Origin: an uncultured Porphyromonadaceae bacterium
Lineage (GTDB): Bacteria; Bacteroidota; Bacteroidia; Bacteroidales; Muribaculaceae
DNA: 15,850 bases
NCBI GenBank assembly: GCA_900546835.1
Contig: UREH01000039.1
Location: 1-15,850 of the forward strand
Direction: 5' to 3'
Shown: piece after piece, positions 1 through 6,967 of the stretch
Layout of the letters: the number at the start of each line of letters is the position of its first letter
Numbering within the stretch: position 1 is the first letter of the stretch
Position numbers and translations under genes: made by a program
The notes under the pieces: model-generated
What the model was told of the DNA's origin: nothing
Database searches by the model: none
What the model saw: the letters and a program-made list of their open reading frames with translations, nothing else

Positions 1-159
1 GTGTGGAAGCGGCCCTATGGCCGCCAGTGCCATGGCCGCCGACGAACCGGAGAGCCCTTTGAATTCCACACGCTGACGGCCTGCCAGCTCTACGGCCTTG
101 ACGATGGCGCGCAAGCGGGCAGGCGTAATGAAAGCTGACTCAATTTCCTGAAGCTGCAT
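1..159 (-). CDS. mfd: Probable transcription-repair coupling factor, N-terminus only (cut by window edge)
   Basis: Reading the minus strand from the ATG at 157-159 gives 53 codons without a stop that leave the window at position 1. The peptide begins MQLQEIESAFITPARL and later has FKGLSGSSAAMALAAI. A short helical leader followed by a G-L-x-G-S-S-x-A segment is how Bacteroidetes Mfd proteins start, at the UvrB-like domain 1a. Mfd is the ATP-dependent translocase that removes stalled RNA polymerase and recruits UvrA to transcribed-strand lesions. The start lies 30 bp after the stop of the S41 protease gene on the same strand, so the two could be co-transcribed. Only about 5% of the protein is visible, with no helicase motifs in view, so the identification rests on one motif and is tentative. 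Confidence 0.5.
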   Translation of the reverse strand, partial: MQLQEIESAFITPARLRAIVKAVELAGRQRVEFKGLSGSSAAMALAAIGPLPH

Positions 160-189
160 TTCGGGGGATATATGCTGACTGTCGGGGAC

Positions 190-1854
190 TTATCTCTTTT
201 TTGCGGGAGAGAGGATGGCATGGTAGCGCGTGGGGTCGGAAAGCACGGCTGCGGCCGAGTCGAGTTCCTGGTCGGTTTTGAGAGAGGAAATTATAGCGCC
301 GCGCTCGTAGTAGTAGCGCTGAAGGATTTCCGAGGCGAGATATTCGCTGATGAGCTTGCGGTTGAAATCAAGGTCGCGGTTGAGGTCGTGGTGAAGCAGC
401 GTCTTGAGCGAGTCGAGTCCGGACTGCACCTCGGCGTTGAGATAGCCTTCGGTTTCGGCGGCTTGCTGCAACTGCTCCATTATCATGTCGGTGGTGCGGT
501 CGTATTTGAATTTGCCGGGGTCGATGAAGGCCTTGAATTCGCTGAAGATGGTATCGGTAATCTCAAACGCTTCGGGAGTTGCCACCGAGTCGTGGCGCGC
601 GGCGTAGCGGTTGGCGAAGTCGAACATCCAGTTGTCGCGGCTTATGTTGTAGACCAGTCGGTTGCCCTCGGGCAGCTCGACCTTGATGTCGGGGGTGATA
701 CCGCCGCCGTCGCGCACTTCTCGGCCGGCGCGTGTATGCCATACGGTGGTGAGGCTGTCGGGAATACGCCCCACCGAGCCGTCGGAATTGCGGTGGGAGT
801 AGTCGATGGCCTGAATGAGGCGTCCGGAGGGAATGTAGTATTTGGCGATGGTGACTTTCAGCATCCCGTTGTAGGGGAGCTGCTTGGTTGACTGCACGAG
901 GCCTTTGCCAAACGAGCGTTCGCCCACTATCACGGCCCTGTCGAGATCCTGAAGAGCACCGGTGACGATTTCCGCCGAAGAGGCCGAGCCGGAGTTGACG
1001 AGAACGGCCAGGGGAATTTCGTTGTCGACCGGCTGATGGGTTGTCTTATAGATTTTTTCGTTGAGCAACCCCTTGCCGCGCGTGCGGAGCACCTCGGTGC
1101 CTTTCGGCACAAAAAGTCCGACCACCTGCACGGCGCTTTCGAGGAGGCCGCCCCCGTTGTTGCGCAGGTCGAGAACTATGGATTTAACGCCCGGGGTCTT
1201 CTTGAGGTCGAGCAAGGCGTCGCGGGTCTGGGAGAATGTCTTGTCGTTGAATGTGGTGATCTGGATGTATCCTATGCCGTCGCGCGCCACGCCGTAGTAT
1301 GGCACGGGGTCCACGTCGATTTTCTCGCGTGTGATGGTGAAATCGAGAATCGAATCCTCCACATATGGGCGGCGTACCGTCACCTTCACGTCGGTTCCGG
1401 CCTGTCCGCGCAGCTTCTTGCTCACCTCCGAACTGGGCGATTTGGCCACGCTGTCGCCGTCGATTACGAGAAACACGTCGCCGGGACGCAGGCCTGCGCG
1501 CTGCGATGGTGTGCCGAAGCGGGGCTCCGTAACCTGCACGCCCCCCTCCGGCCGCTGGTTGATGTAGCTGCCGATGCCGCCGTATTCGCCGGTCGAAATG
1601 GTGAGGAACTCATCTTGCTCCGACTCGGGAATGTATTCCGTGTACGGGTCTATCTCGCCCAGCATGGCGTCGATGGCGGTTTTCATCGATTTGTCGGCGT
1701 CGATAGAGTCGACGTAGTTGGTCTGGAGGGCCTTGTAGAGCGATGTGAACACGTCGAGATTACGCGTGATGGCCGATTTCGTGCTGCGCGTGGCGCCCAC
1801 GGCGATCAATGTGGCGAGGGCCGCTGCGGCAAGGAGTATGGGGAGTTTTCTCAT
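190..1854 (-). CDS. S41 family C-terminal processing peptidase with PDZ domain (CtpA/Prc type)
   Basis: This 554-residue protein starts with a short basic n-region and a hydrophobic segment (residues 3-21), a signal peptide or membrane anchor that puts it in the periplasm. A PDZ domain covers about residues 85-165 (YGGIGSYI..., then GLRPGDVFLVIDGDSV). The S41 core follows: LDLRNNGGGLLESAV (about 228-242), NSGSASSAEIV with the likely nucleophile Ser292, and GERSFGKGLVQ with the general base Lys317. The Ser-Lys spacing of 25 matches CtpB-type enzymes (Ser309/Lys334). The family clips C-terminal tails from periplasmic and envelope proteins, with the PDZ domain gating access. Length is normal for Bacteroidetes members, and the roughly 150 residues after the core are not recognised. 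It lies upstream of the probable mfd on the same strand. Long plus-strand frames across it are antisense shadows. I see no clear promoter box directly upstream. Confidence 0.95.
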   Translation of the reverse strand: MRKLPILLAAAALATLIAVGATRSTKSAITRNLDVFTSLYKALQTNYVDSIDADKSMKTAIDAMLGEIDPYTEYIPESEQDEFLTISTGEYGGIGSYINQRPEGGVQVTEPRFGTPSQRAGLRPGDVFLVIDGDSVAKSPSSEVSKKLRGQAGTDVKVTVRRPYVEDSILDFTITREKIDVDPVPYYGVARDGIGYIQITTFNDKTFSQTRDALLDLKKTPGVKSIVLDLRNNGGGLLESAVQVVGLFVPKGTEVLRTRGKGLLNEKIYKTTHQPVDNEIPLAVLVNSGSASSAEIVTGALQDLDRAVIVGERSFGKGLVQSTKQLPYNGMLKVTIAKYYIPSGRLIQAIDYSHRNSDGSVGRIPDSLTTVWHTRAGREVRDGGGITPDIKVELPEGNRLVYNISRDNWMFDFANRYAARHDSVATPEAFEITDTIFSEFKAFIDPGKFKYDRTTDMIMEQLQQAAETEGYLNAEVQSGLDSLKTLLHHDLNRDLDFNRKLISEYLASEILQRYYYERGAIISSLKTDQELDSAAAVLSDPTRYHAILSPAKKR

Positions 1855-1930
1855 AAATACGTTGTAGTGAAGTTGAAATGTAGAAGTGCGTTGCGGGCAA
1901 TAGCACCTTCTGTTGGCGTAGGCGAGGACA

Positions 1931-1947
1931 CTTAATTGGAAATTAAG
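1931..1947. repeat. Short perfect inverted repeat upstream of the S41 gene
   Basis: CTTAATT and AATTAAG are separated by GGA, giving a perfect 7-bp stem. It lies 77 bp upstream of the S41 protease start, in the 332-bp gap between two minus-strand genes. There is no T tract, so it is more likely an operator-like dyad or chance AT-rich symmetry than a terminator. The rest of the gap (1855-2077) is AT-rich with no open frame I can support. Confidence 0.4.
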
Positions 1948-2077
1948 TTAACGCCGACTCTTATTTAACACTTTAGGAAGGCGAAATTACACAATTATAT
2001 AACAACTTTCGCTATTATAATGTCATAAAATCCTTTAATTTTTTGTCTGACTTGACTTATAAGGCTCTCATCAACAG

Positions 2078-2149
2078 TGTAGGCACGTGCCTTTGGCACG
2101 TATAAGGAACAGATAATCAACTGATACATCGCAAAGCGATGTCCCTACA
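2078..2149. repeat. REPIN-like pair of hairpins in inverted orientation
   Basis: Two hairpins of identical build (7-bp stem, 3-nt loop) face each other. The plus-strand copy is TGTAGG, C, then ACGTGCC-TTT-GGCACGT (2085-2101). The other, read on the minus strand, is TGTAGG, G, then ACATCGC-TTT-GCGATGT (2126-2142). Both have the form GTAGG-S-AC-N5-TTT-N5'-GT, with the N5 arms differing but self-complementary. The outer TGTAGG/CCTACA ends are themselves inverted, and the inner spacer is 24 bp. This is the architecture of a REPIN: two REP sequences head to head. It lies just downstream of the GH43_C2-like gene. Confidence 0.6.
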
Positions 2150-2186
2150 TTGTTTATGGATGTGATCACTGAGGCAATTGTGAGAT

Positions 2187-3047
2187 TCAGTTGCCGAAGG
2201 TGGAGGTATAGAGGCCTAACAGGAAGCGCGGTTCGGGCGATGCCTCCTCCTTCCCGGCCTCGGAGGCAGTCTCGCCGGGGAGCGGCAGATTGTTGGCTAC
2301 GGGCGTCCATGTGGCTCCGTGATTGGTGGAATAGAAGAAGGATGCCTCGCCGTCGTAGCTCTTCATGCGCAGCCAGAGAATGTAGCCAGTCTCATAATCC
2401 TGAAGGGGCTGATAGGCTGTGGTGACGTAGCCGTCGCGCAGCGAGCGCACCACCACGGCCTGACGCCCGTTGACTATGGTGCGGCCGAAAGTTATCGTGC
2501 TGCCGGCGTCGGCGTAGAGCGCCATCCCCGCGAAATCGTGGGGCGTGGAGGGAGTGTAGTCAACCTGACAGGCCGCCACAAACGGCCCCTCGGCCGCATC
2601 GAGGAATATGGCCGTGGGTGAATAATGTGTGTTGGAAAGGTTGACGTAGGTAGGGGTGAGCGTCAGTCCGTCGGGCGTTATGTGGTAGTTGTCGTCGTCG
2701 GGTTCGTTGATGTGACTCCAGCGCTCGCTGAGTTCATGGGAAGCAAACGAATCGGTGAAGCAATTTGTAGGCGCCACACGTTCGACGCGCACGTCGGGGC
2801 GCATCTCCGAAACGCGCGTGCGGTTGCGGCGCCCCTTCTTTTTCCGTGTTACGCGCCTGCTTTGCGAATCGCCGGAGCGCACAACCACATGTCGCTCAAC
2901 GCCCGGACAGTATTCAAACCATCGGAACGTAGCGTCGCCTTCGGCTATGGCATCCGTGCTGGCAAACATCGCGGCAATCGCCACGGCCGTATATCGTAAG
3001 TATCTGTAAATATCCATTTTCATCAATCGCGAATAGAAATTTTTCAT
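2187..3047 (-). CDS. Secreted protein with GH43_C2/DUF1349-like beta-sandwich, no catalytic domain
   Basis: The chosen start (ATG at 3045-3047, 286 residues) lies inside the leader predicted by the promoter at 3125-3155. In-frame ATGs at 3023 and 3017 are equally possible, while the frame extends back to 3155, which would begin upstream of that promoter. The N-terminus MDIYRYLRYTAVAIAAMFAS ending near DAIAEG is a good signal peptide. An unrecognised region with a very basic patch (RRVTRKKKGRRNRTR) follows. The C-terminal ~190 residues begin FTDSFASHELSERWSHI and contain DFAGMALYAD and LWLRMKSYDGEASFFYSTNHG. This is the layout of the concanavalin-like domain appended to GH43 beta-xylosidases/arabinofuranosidases. 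No GH43 five-bladed catalytic domain is present, so it may bind rather than cleave glycans, or be a remnant. I cannot name a function beyond that. Confidence 0.7.
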   Translation of the reverse strand: MKNFYSRLMKMDIYRYLRYTAVAIAAMFASTDAIAEGDATFRWFEYCPGVERHVVVRSGDSQSRRVTRKKKGRRNRTRVSEMRPDVRVERVAPTNCFTDSFASHELSERWSHINEPDDDNYHITPDGLTLTPTYVNLSNTHYSPTAIFLDAAEGPFVAACQVDYTPSTPHDFAGMALYADAGSTITFGRTIVNGRQAVVVRSLRDGYVTTAYQPLQDYETGYILWLRMKSYDGEASFFYSTNHGATWTPVANNLPLPGETASEAGKEEASPEPRFLLGLYTSTFGN

Positions 3048-3124
3048 CAGTAGTAAATCGATATCCTGATAAAGGTTTTCATTAAAAAAGTGGCGGTGCG
3101 GCCGCCTCCGGCGTATATTTTTTA

Positions 3125-3155
3125 CAAAGTTACGCCATCCTTTCCCGCTCCACAA
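3125..3155 (-). promoter_or_regulatory. Bacteroidetes-type promoter for the GH43_C2-like gene
   Basis: On the minus strand TAACTTTG (3125-3132) fits the -7 consensus TAnnTTTG. A TTG (3153-3155) lies 20 bp upstream at the -33 position. Transcription would start near 3118, giving a leader of about 70 nt to the ATG at 3047. This supports a start downstream of 3118. Confidence 0.5.
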
Positions 3156-3225
3156 CCATTTTAACCCAATTTAAACCTCCAGACCTCCCCCATTCCACGC
3201 ATAGATGTATAATTGAGGAGAATAA

Positions 3226-3258
3226 TTTGGCGGAAATCGGAAATTATGGTTATATTTG
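3226..3258 (+). promoter_or_regulatory. Bacteroidetes-type promoter for the DUF349-transporter pair
   Basis: TTTG (3226-3229) and TATATTTG (3251-3258, matching TAnnTTTG) are 21 bp apart on the plus strand. Transcription would start near 3265, leaving a leader of about 110 nt to the ATG at 3375. The leader contains the GC-rich hairpin at 3298-3314. It faces away from the minus-strand promoter at 3125-3155, making this a divergent control region. Confidence 0.5.
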
Positions 3259-3297
3259 GCAATTGTTTTGGAAAAAGCTAATGCTCACCGCCGTAGG

Positions 3298-3314
3298 GGC
3301 GCCTTTTAAGCGCC
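3298..3314 (+). repeat. GTAGGG-associated hairpin in the DUF349 leader
   Basis: GTAGGG (3293-3298) runs into GGCGC-cttttaa-GCGCC, a 5-bp GC stem with a T-rich loop. It resembles the GTAGG + stem + TTT + stem units of the REPIN-like pair at 2078-2149, so it may be a single REP-like copy. It could also act as a leader structure; the sequence does not decide. Confidence 0.35.
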
Positions 3315-3374
3315 GCGCCGAGTGTGGGCGGTGGCTGTGCCCCTTGTTATATAATAAATCTTTTTCACGTTTTT

Positions 3375-5267
3375 ATGGAAATGCGTACGTCGGACGCTGC
3401 CGAAAATCCTATGGCAGACGTTCAACCCACTGCTCCCCAGGCCGAGCCTCAGGCTGCGGCCGAAGTTACCCCCTCCGCTTCTCCCGAGGCCGAAGCTGAT
3501 GAATCGAAGGCCGCTGAGCCTGAAACCGCTCAAGAACAGATGCCTGAGGCCGAGACTGCCGAAGCTCCCAATGATCCGGCCGACAAGGCCGATGTGCTTG
3601 AGGCTCTTACGCGCCTCGCTTCGGCCGATGCCGTAGAAATCTCGCGCGAGGAGGTGGCTCGCCTCAAACAGTTGTTCTATTCCTTCCGGAAGGCTGAACT
3701 CGAGGCAGAAATGGCTGATTTTCTGGCCTCCGGAAATGCCGAGGCCGATTTTCTGCCGGCTCTCGACCCCGCCGAAGAGCAGTTCAAGGAGCTTATGAAC
3801 GCCGTTCGCGACCGCAAGGCTGCTCTTACTGCCGCCCACGAGGCTGAGCTTGCCGCCAACCTCGAGCGCAAGAAGGCTCTTATCGAGGAACTTCAGCAGC
3901 TTTCTGCCGACACCGACAACGTGAACCGCACATTCCCGCGCGTGAAGGAGATTCAGGCCGAGTTCAAGGCCATCGGCGATGTGCCTCCCACCGAGGCCAC
4001 CGACCTCTGGAAGACGTATCAGGCTACCGTGGAGCAGTTCTACGACCAGCTGAAGGTCAATAAGGACCTGCGCGACTACGATTTCCGCAAGAATCTGGAA
4101 CTCAAGACCCTCCTCTGCGAGGAGGCTGAAAAGCTCGACGCCGACGATGATGTGGTGCTCGCGTTCAAACGCCTGCAGAACCTTCACGATGAATGGCGTC
4201 AGACCGGCCCCGTGGCCAAGGAGTTGCGCGAGGAAATCTGGCAACGCTTCAAGGATGCCTCGGCCGTAGTCAATAAGAAATATCAGGCTTTCTTCGAGGA
4301 GCGCAAGGCCCGCGAAGCTGCCAACGAGCAGGCCAAGACGGCTATCTGCGAACATGTAGAGGCCATCGACTGCACTCAGTTCAAATCTTTCGGAGCATGG
4401 GAGGAGGCAACCAAAACCATAATCGCCGCCCAGCAGGAATGGAAGACGCTCGGTTTCGCATCGCGCAAGGTTAACAACGCCCTCTTCGCCCGCTTTCGCA
4501 AGGCGTGCGATAACTTCTTCACTCTCAAGGGTGAATACTACCGCTCCGTGAAGGATGAACTCGCCCGGAACCTGGCTAAAAAAATTGCCCTCTGCGAGCA
4601 GGCTGAGGCGCTGAGCGAAAGCTCCGACTGGCGCCGTACGGCCGACCGCCTCGTGGCTCTCCAGAAGGAATGGAAGACCATAGGCACCGTGGCTAAAAAG
4701 CAGAGCGACGCCGTATGGCAGCGTTTCCAGAAAGCATGCGATACCTTCTTCGAAGCCCGCAAGCGCAACCAGAGCGACGGCCGCTCCGAGGAGCAGGCCA
4801 ACCTCAAGGCTAAGCGCGAGATTATCGAGGCACTCAAGGCTATCGGAGCCGACACTCCGCGCGCCGAGGCCATGCCGAAGGTTAAAGAGCTGCAGGCCCG
4901 CTGGCAGGAGATCGGCCATGTGCCTTTCCGCGAAAAAGACAAGATTTACGACGAATACCGCGCCCTCTGCGACGCATTTTATTCGCGTGCCCGTCGCGAC
5001 GGAGCCGGCGCAAGCCGCTTTGAGGATGTCGTCAAGGAGATGAGCGGCGACGCCGCCAAGCTGCGTCGCGAGCGCGACCGCATTGTACGCGCCTACGATA
5101 TCAAGCGCAACGAGCTGAAAACCTACGAGAATAACCTCGGTTTCCTCAGTTCCAAGAGCAAGAGCGGCGATTCGATGGTTCGCGAAATGGAGCGCCGTAT
5201 CCAGCGCATCAAGGACGATCTGGCCGCCATCGAGCAGAAAATCGCGCTGATCGACGCCCAGCTCTGA
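3375..5267 (+). CDS. DUF349 repeat protein (cytoplasmic, function unknown)
   Basis: The start chosen is ATG 3375 (MEMRTSDAAENPMADVQ), after an AT-rich leader; ATG 3381 or 3411 are alternatives, and the 17 upstream in-frame residues look non-coding. The first ~60 residues are Ala/Glu/Pro-rich and probably disordered. The remainder is almost entirely charged helix with five DUF349-type units whose key residues are FKAIGDVP, WRQTGPV, WKTLGFA, WKTIGTV and WQEIGHVP, spaced about 77-82 residues apart. Each is followed by an aromatic-rich helix such as IWQRFKDA, LFARFRKACDNFF or VWQRFQKACDTFF. The last ~70 residues form a likely coiled coil. There is no signal peptide or membrane segment, so it should be cytoplasmic. 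The biochemical role of DUF349 is not established. The transporter gene begins 32 bp downstream and probably shares its transcript. A 681-codon minus-strand frame over this gene is an antisense shadow. Confidence 0.9.
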   Translation: MEMRTSDAAENPMADVQPTAPQAEPQAAAEVTPSASPEAEADESKAAEPETAQEQMPEAETAEAPNDPADKADVLEALTRLASADAVEISREEVARLKQLFYSFRKAELEAEMADFLASGNAEADFLPALDPAEEQFKELMNAVRDRKAALTAAHEAELAANLERKKALIEELQQLSADTDNVNRTFPRVKEIQAEFKAIGDVPPTEATDLWKTYQATVEQFYDQLKVNKDLRDYDFRKNLELKTLLCEEAEKLDADDDVVLAFKRLQNLHDEWRQTGPVAKELREEIWQRFKDASAVVNKKYQAFFEERKAREAANEQAKTAICEHVEAIDCTQFKSFGAWEEATKTIIAAQQEWKTLGFASRKVNNALFARFRKACDNFFTLKGEYYRSVKDELARNLAKKIALCEQAEALSESSDWRRTADRLVALQKEWKTIGTVAKKQSDAVWQRFQKACDTFFEARKRNQSDGRSEEQANLKAKREIIEALKAIGADTPRAEAMPKVKELQARWQEIGHVPFREKDKIYDEYRALCDAFYSRARRDGAGASRFEDVVKEMSGDAAKLRRERDRIVRAYDIKRNELKTYENNLGFLSSKSKSGDSMVREMERRIQRIKDDLAAIEQKIALIDAQL

Positions 5268-5299
5268 CCCTACGGGGCGTCCCCCTTTTAAATTATTGA

Positions 5300-6652
5300 A
5301 TGCAAGAAAATAACCGACACAAAGGCGGCGGCAGCCGCGCCCAGTTCGCAACCCGTCTGGGCGTGATTGCCGCCACCGTGGGCTCGGCCGTAGGGCTGGG
5401 CAACATATGGCGTTTCCCCTACGAGGCAGGCATGCACGGAGGGGGAGCGTTCCTTATAGTCTATCTGGGATGCATCCTTCTGATTGGCATCCCGGTGATT
5501 ACGGCCGAATTCATTGTCGGACGTTCCACCGGATCGAACATCTACGGCGCGTTCCGCAAGATTCACGGCTCGCCGCTTTGGCGGCTTGTGGCAATGATGG
5601 GCATCGTGGCGTCGCTGATGATTCTGAGTTTCTATAGCGTGGTGGCCGGATGGACCGCCAGCTACGTGGTCCACTCCGTCGGCGGGTTTGCCGGAAGCGA
5701 GACGCAGCTCCATGAGGAATTCGCCTCTTTTACCGCATCGTGGCAACCCGTAGGGTGGACGGTCGGCTTTCTGGCGCTGAACTACGTGATAATGCGCCGT
5801 GGCGTCGAAAAGGGGATAGAACACGTGTCGAACGTGCTTACACCGCTGCTGTTCGTGCTTCTGGTGGCCTTCTGCGCCAATTCTATGATGATGCCTGAGG
5901 CCAGGGAAGGCCTTCTCTTCCTTTTCCGGCCCGACTTTTCGGCTATCACTCCCTCCGTGCTTATCGGAGCGATGGGCCAGGCGTTTTTCTCGCTGTCGCT
6001 CGGGCTGGGGTGCCTGCTCACCTATGCCAGCTATTTCCGGCCCGAGACGCGGCTGCTGCGCAGCGCCTCGACTATTGCCGGTCTCGATACGCTCGTGGCC
6101 GTGATGGCGGGAATAGTTATCTTTCCGGCAGTGTTTACCTTCGGAGCATCGCCTGAATCAGGCCCGCGTCTCGTGTTCGAAGTGTTGCCCGCCATCTTCT
6201 CCCATCTTGCGTGGGGCAACGTATGGGCCACGCTTTTCTTCCTCCTGCTGCTTGTGGCATCGCTCACGTCGACCATATCGATGAGCGAAATTTCAATCGC
6301 ATTTTTCACAGAGGAATGCCATATGCGCCGCTCTGCGGCCACCATCCTCACCACCGCTATCGCCATGGTTGCCGGCACCGCCTGCGCCCTTTCGTTCGGC
6401 CCTCTGGCCGACGCCACCATCTGCGGGCGCACCATCTTCGGCATGTTCGACTATGTGTCGTCCAACATCCTGCTTCCCGTGGGCGGCATGATGGTATCCA
6501 TACTTGTCGGCTGGGTTATGAAGCGCGCGGTTGTCAGGAACGAACTCGCCCTCGACGGGCGCCGCGGCCGTCTGGCCGTCGCCTCCCTGATCTTCTGCCT
6601 CCGCTACATCGCCCCCTCCGCCATCCTCCTCATCTTCCTCTCCGGCCTGTAA
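5300..6652 (+). CDS. Sodium-dependent transporter of the neurotransmitter:sodium symporter (NSS/LeuT) family
   Basis: The 450-residue protein has a short polar N-terminus followed by about eleven to twelve hydrophobic segments, normal for bacterial NSS members. TM1 carries RLGVIAATVGSAVGLGNIWR; its Asn35 aligns with LeuT Asn27 of the Na1 site. TM2 follows with GGGAFLIVYLGCILLIGIP. TM6 has MGQAFFSLSLGLGCLLTYAS, the unwound substrate-binding helix. TM8 has SLTSTISMSE, where Thr323/Ser324 correspond to the LeuT Na2 ligands Thr354/Ser355. Members move amino acids or related amines inward using the sodium gradient; the substrate here cannot be read from sequence. The ATG at 5300 is the first codon that leaves the conserved N-terminus intact. 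The 32-bp gap after the DUF349 gene holds only a 4-bp stem (GGGG-cgt-CCCC, 5274-5284), so co-transcription is likely. Confidence 0.95.
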   Translation: MQENNRHKGGGSRAQFATRLGVIAATVGSAVGLGNIWRFPYEAGMHGGGAFLIVYLGCILLIGIPVITAEFIVGRSTGSNIYGAFRKIHGSPLWRLVAMMGIVASLMILSFYSVVAGWTASYVVHSVGGFAGSETQLHEEFASFTASWQPVGWTVGFLALNYVIMRRGVEKGIEHVSNVLTPLLFVLLVAFCANSMMMPEAREGLLFLFRPDFSAITPSVLIGAMGQAFFSLSLGLGCLLTYASYFRPETRLLRSASTIAGLDTLVAVMAGIVIFPAVFTFGASPESGPRLVFEVLPAIFSHLAWGNVWATLFFLLLLVASLTSTISMSEISIAFFTEECHMRRSAATILTTAIAMVAGTACALSFGPLADATICGRTIFGMFDYVSSNILLPVGGMMVSILVGWVMKRAVVRNELALDGRRGRLAVASLIFCLRYIAPSAILLIFLSGL

Positions 6653-6834
6653 GGCTTTACAACATAAATAGTTGAACTGGGGGTGCAATTGTGAGGATAA
6701 TACAATCCTTCTTGCTTCGTAATTTTTTCAATATACTTGGATATCAGCTTGTAGGGATGCATCCTGGTGCAATGCGGTTCAAATAGGGTAAGGGGCGTTA
6801 CGGAGGCATGAAGATTCACAACTCCGCGCTTTGT
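6653..6834. other. Intergenic stretch with a decayed REP-like unit
   Basis: This is the first part of a gap of about 310 bp between the transporter stop and the 3' end of the polyprenyl synthase gene. GTAGGGATGCATCC (6751-6764) contains the perfect 10-bp palindrome GGATGCATCC (6755-6764). It resembles the GTAGGG hairpin units elsewhere in the window, but its second arm (TGGTGCAATGC) is degenerate. I see no other structure, RNA gene or supportable reading frame here. Confidence 0.35.
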
Positions 6835-6960
6835 CTATGTTGGGTATTCGGTCTTGTAGAGCCACTGGCGGCAGGGCTTGAAATTGCTGACGGTCTCCTC
6901 CTCGGGATTCTGTATGCCGCCCTAAAGGCCGGTGGCGGGGTTGTGTAACTTTTTGGGGGG
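6835..6960 (-). pseudogene. Small decayed reading frame, unrecognised
   Basis: On the minus strand one frame reads PPKKLHNPATGL, then TAG (6922-6924), then GGIQNPEEETVSNFKPC and RQWLYKTEYPT, ending at TAG 6835-6837. Codons such as GAG, AAG, CTC, CGC and TGC resemble those of the GC-rich neighbours, and the peptide looks coding on both sides of the internal stop. No start codon precedes it. I read it as the 3' end of a lost gene, or a dispersed coding repeat, crossed by one nonsense codon. It lies immediately after the stop of the polyprenyl synthase gene on the same strand. No family is recognised, and chance coding appearance cannot be excluded. Confidence 0.3.
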
Positions 6961-6967
6961 CAGAGAC

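Noticed and set aside
172..1935. Long plus-strand frames (239 and 299 codons) across the S41 gene
   Set aside because: They are antisense shadows of a gene with intact PDZ and Ser/Lys catalytic motifs, and their translations show no recognisable domain.
2078..2149. CRISPR array
   Set aside because: Only two units exist, in inverted rather than direct orientation, with differing stems and no spacers or cas genes.
2071..2425. Small frames on both strands (79 and 91 codons) over the repeat region and the 3' end of the GH43_C2-like gene
   Set aside because: They are mostly overlap with the secreted-protein gene in other frames, plus hairpin sequence; no protein character or start signal.
3306..5351. 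A 681-codon open frame on the minus strand
   Set aside because: It lies entirely antisense to the DUF349 gene, whose repeats are clear. The Leu/Gly-rich translation has no family features; biased codon use in the true gene keeps the opposite frame open.
5288..6688. Several minus-strand frames across the transporter gene
   Set aside because: The plus-strand NSS motifs are unambiguous. The minus frames give His/Gly-rich or low-complexity translations typical of antisense GC-rich code.
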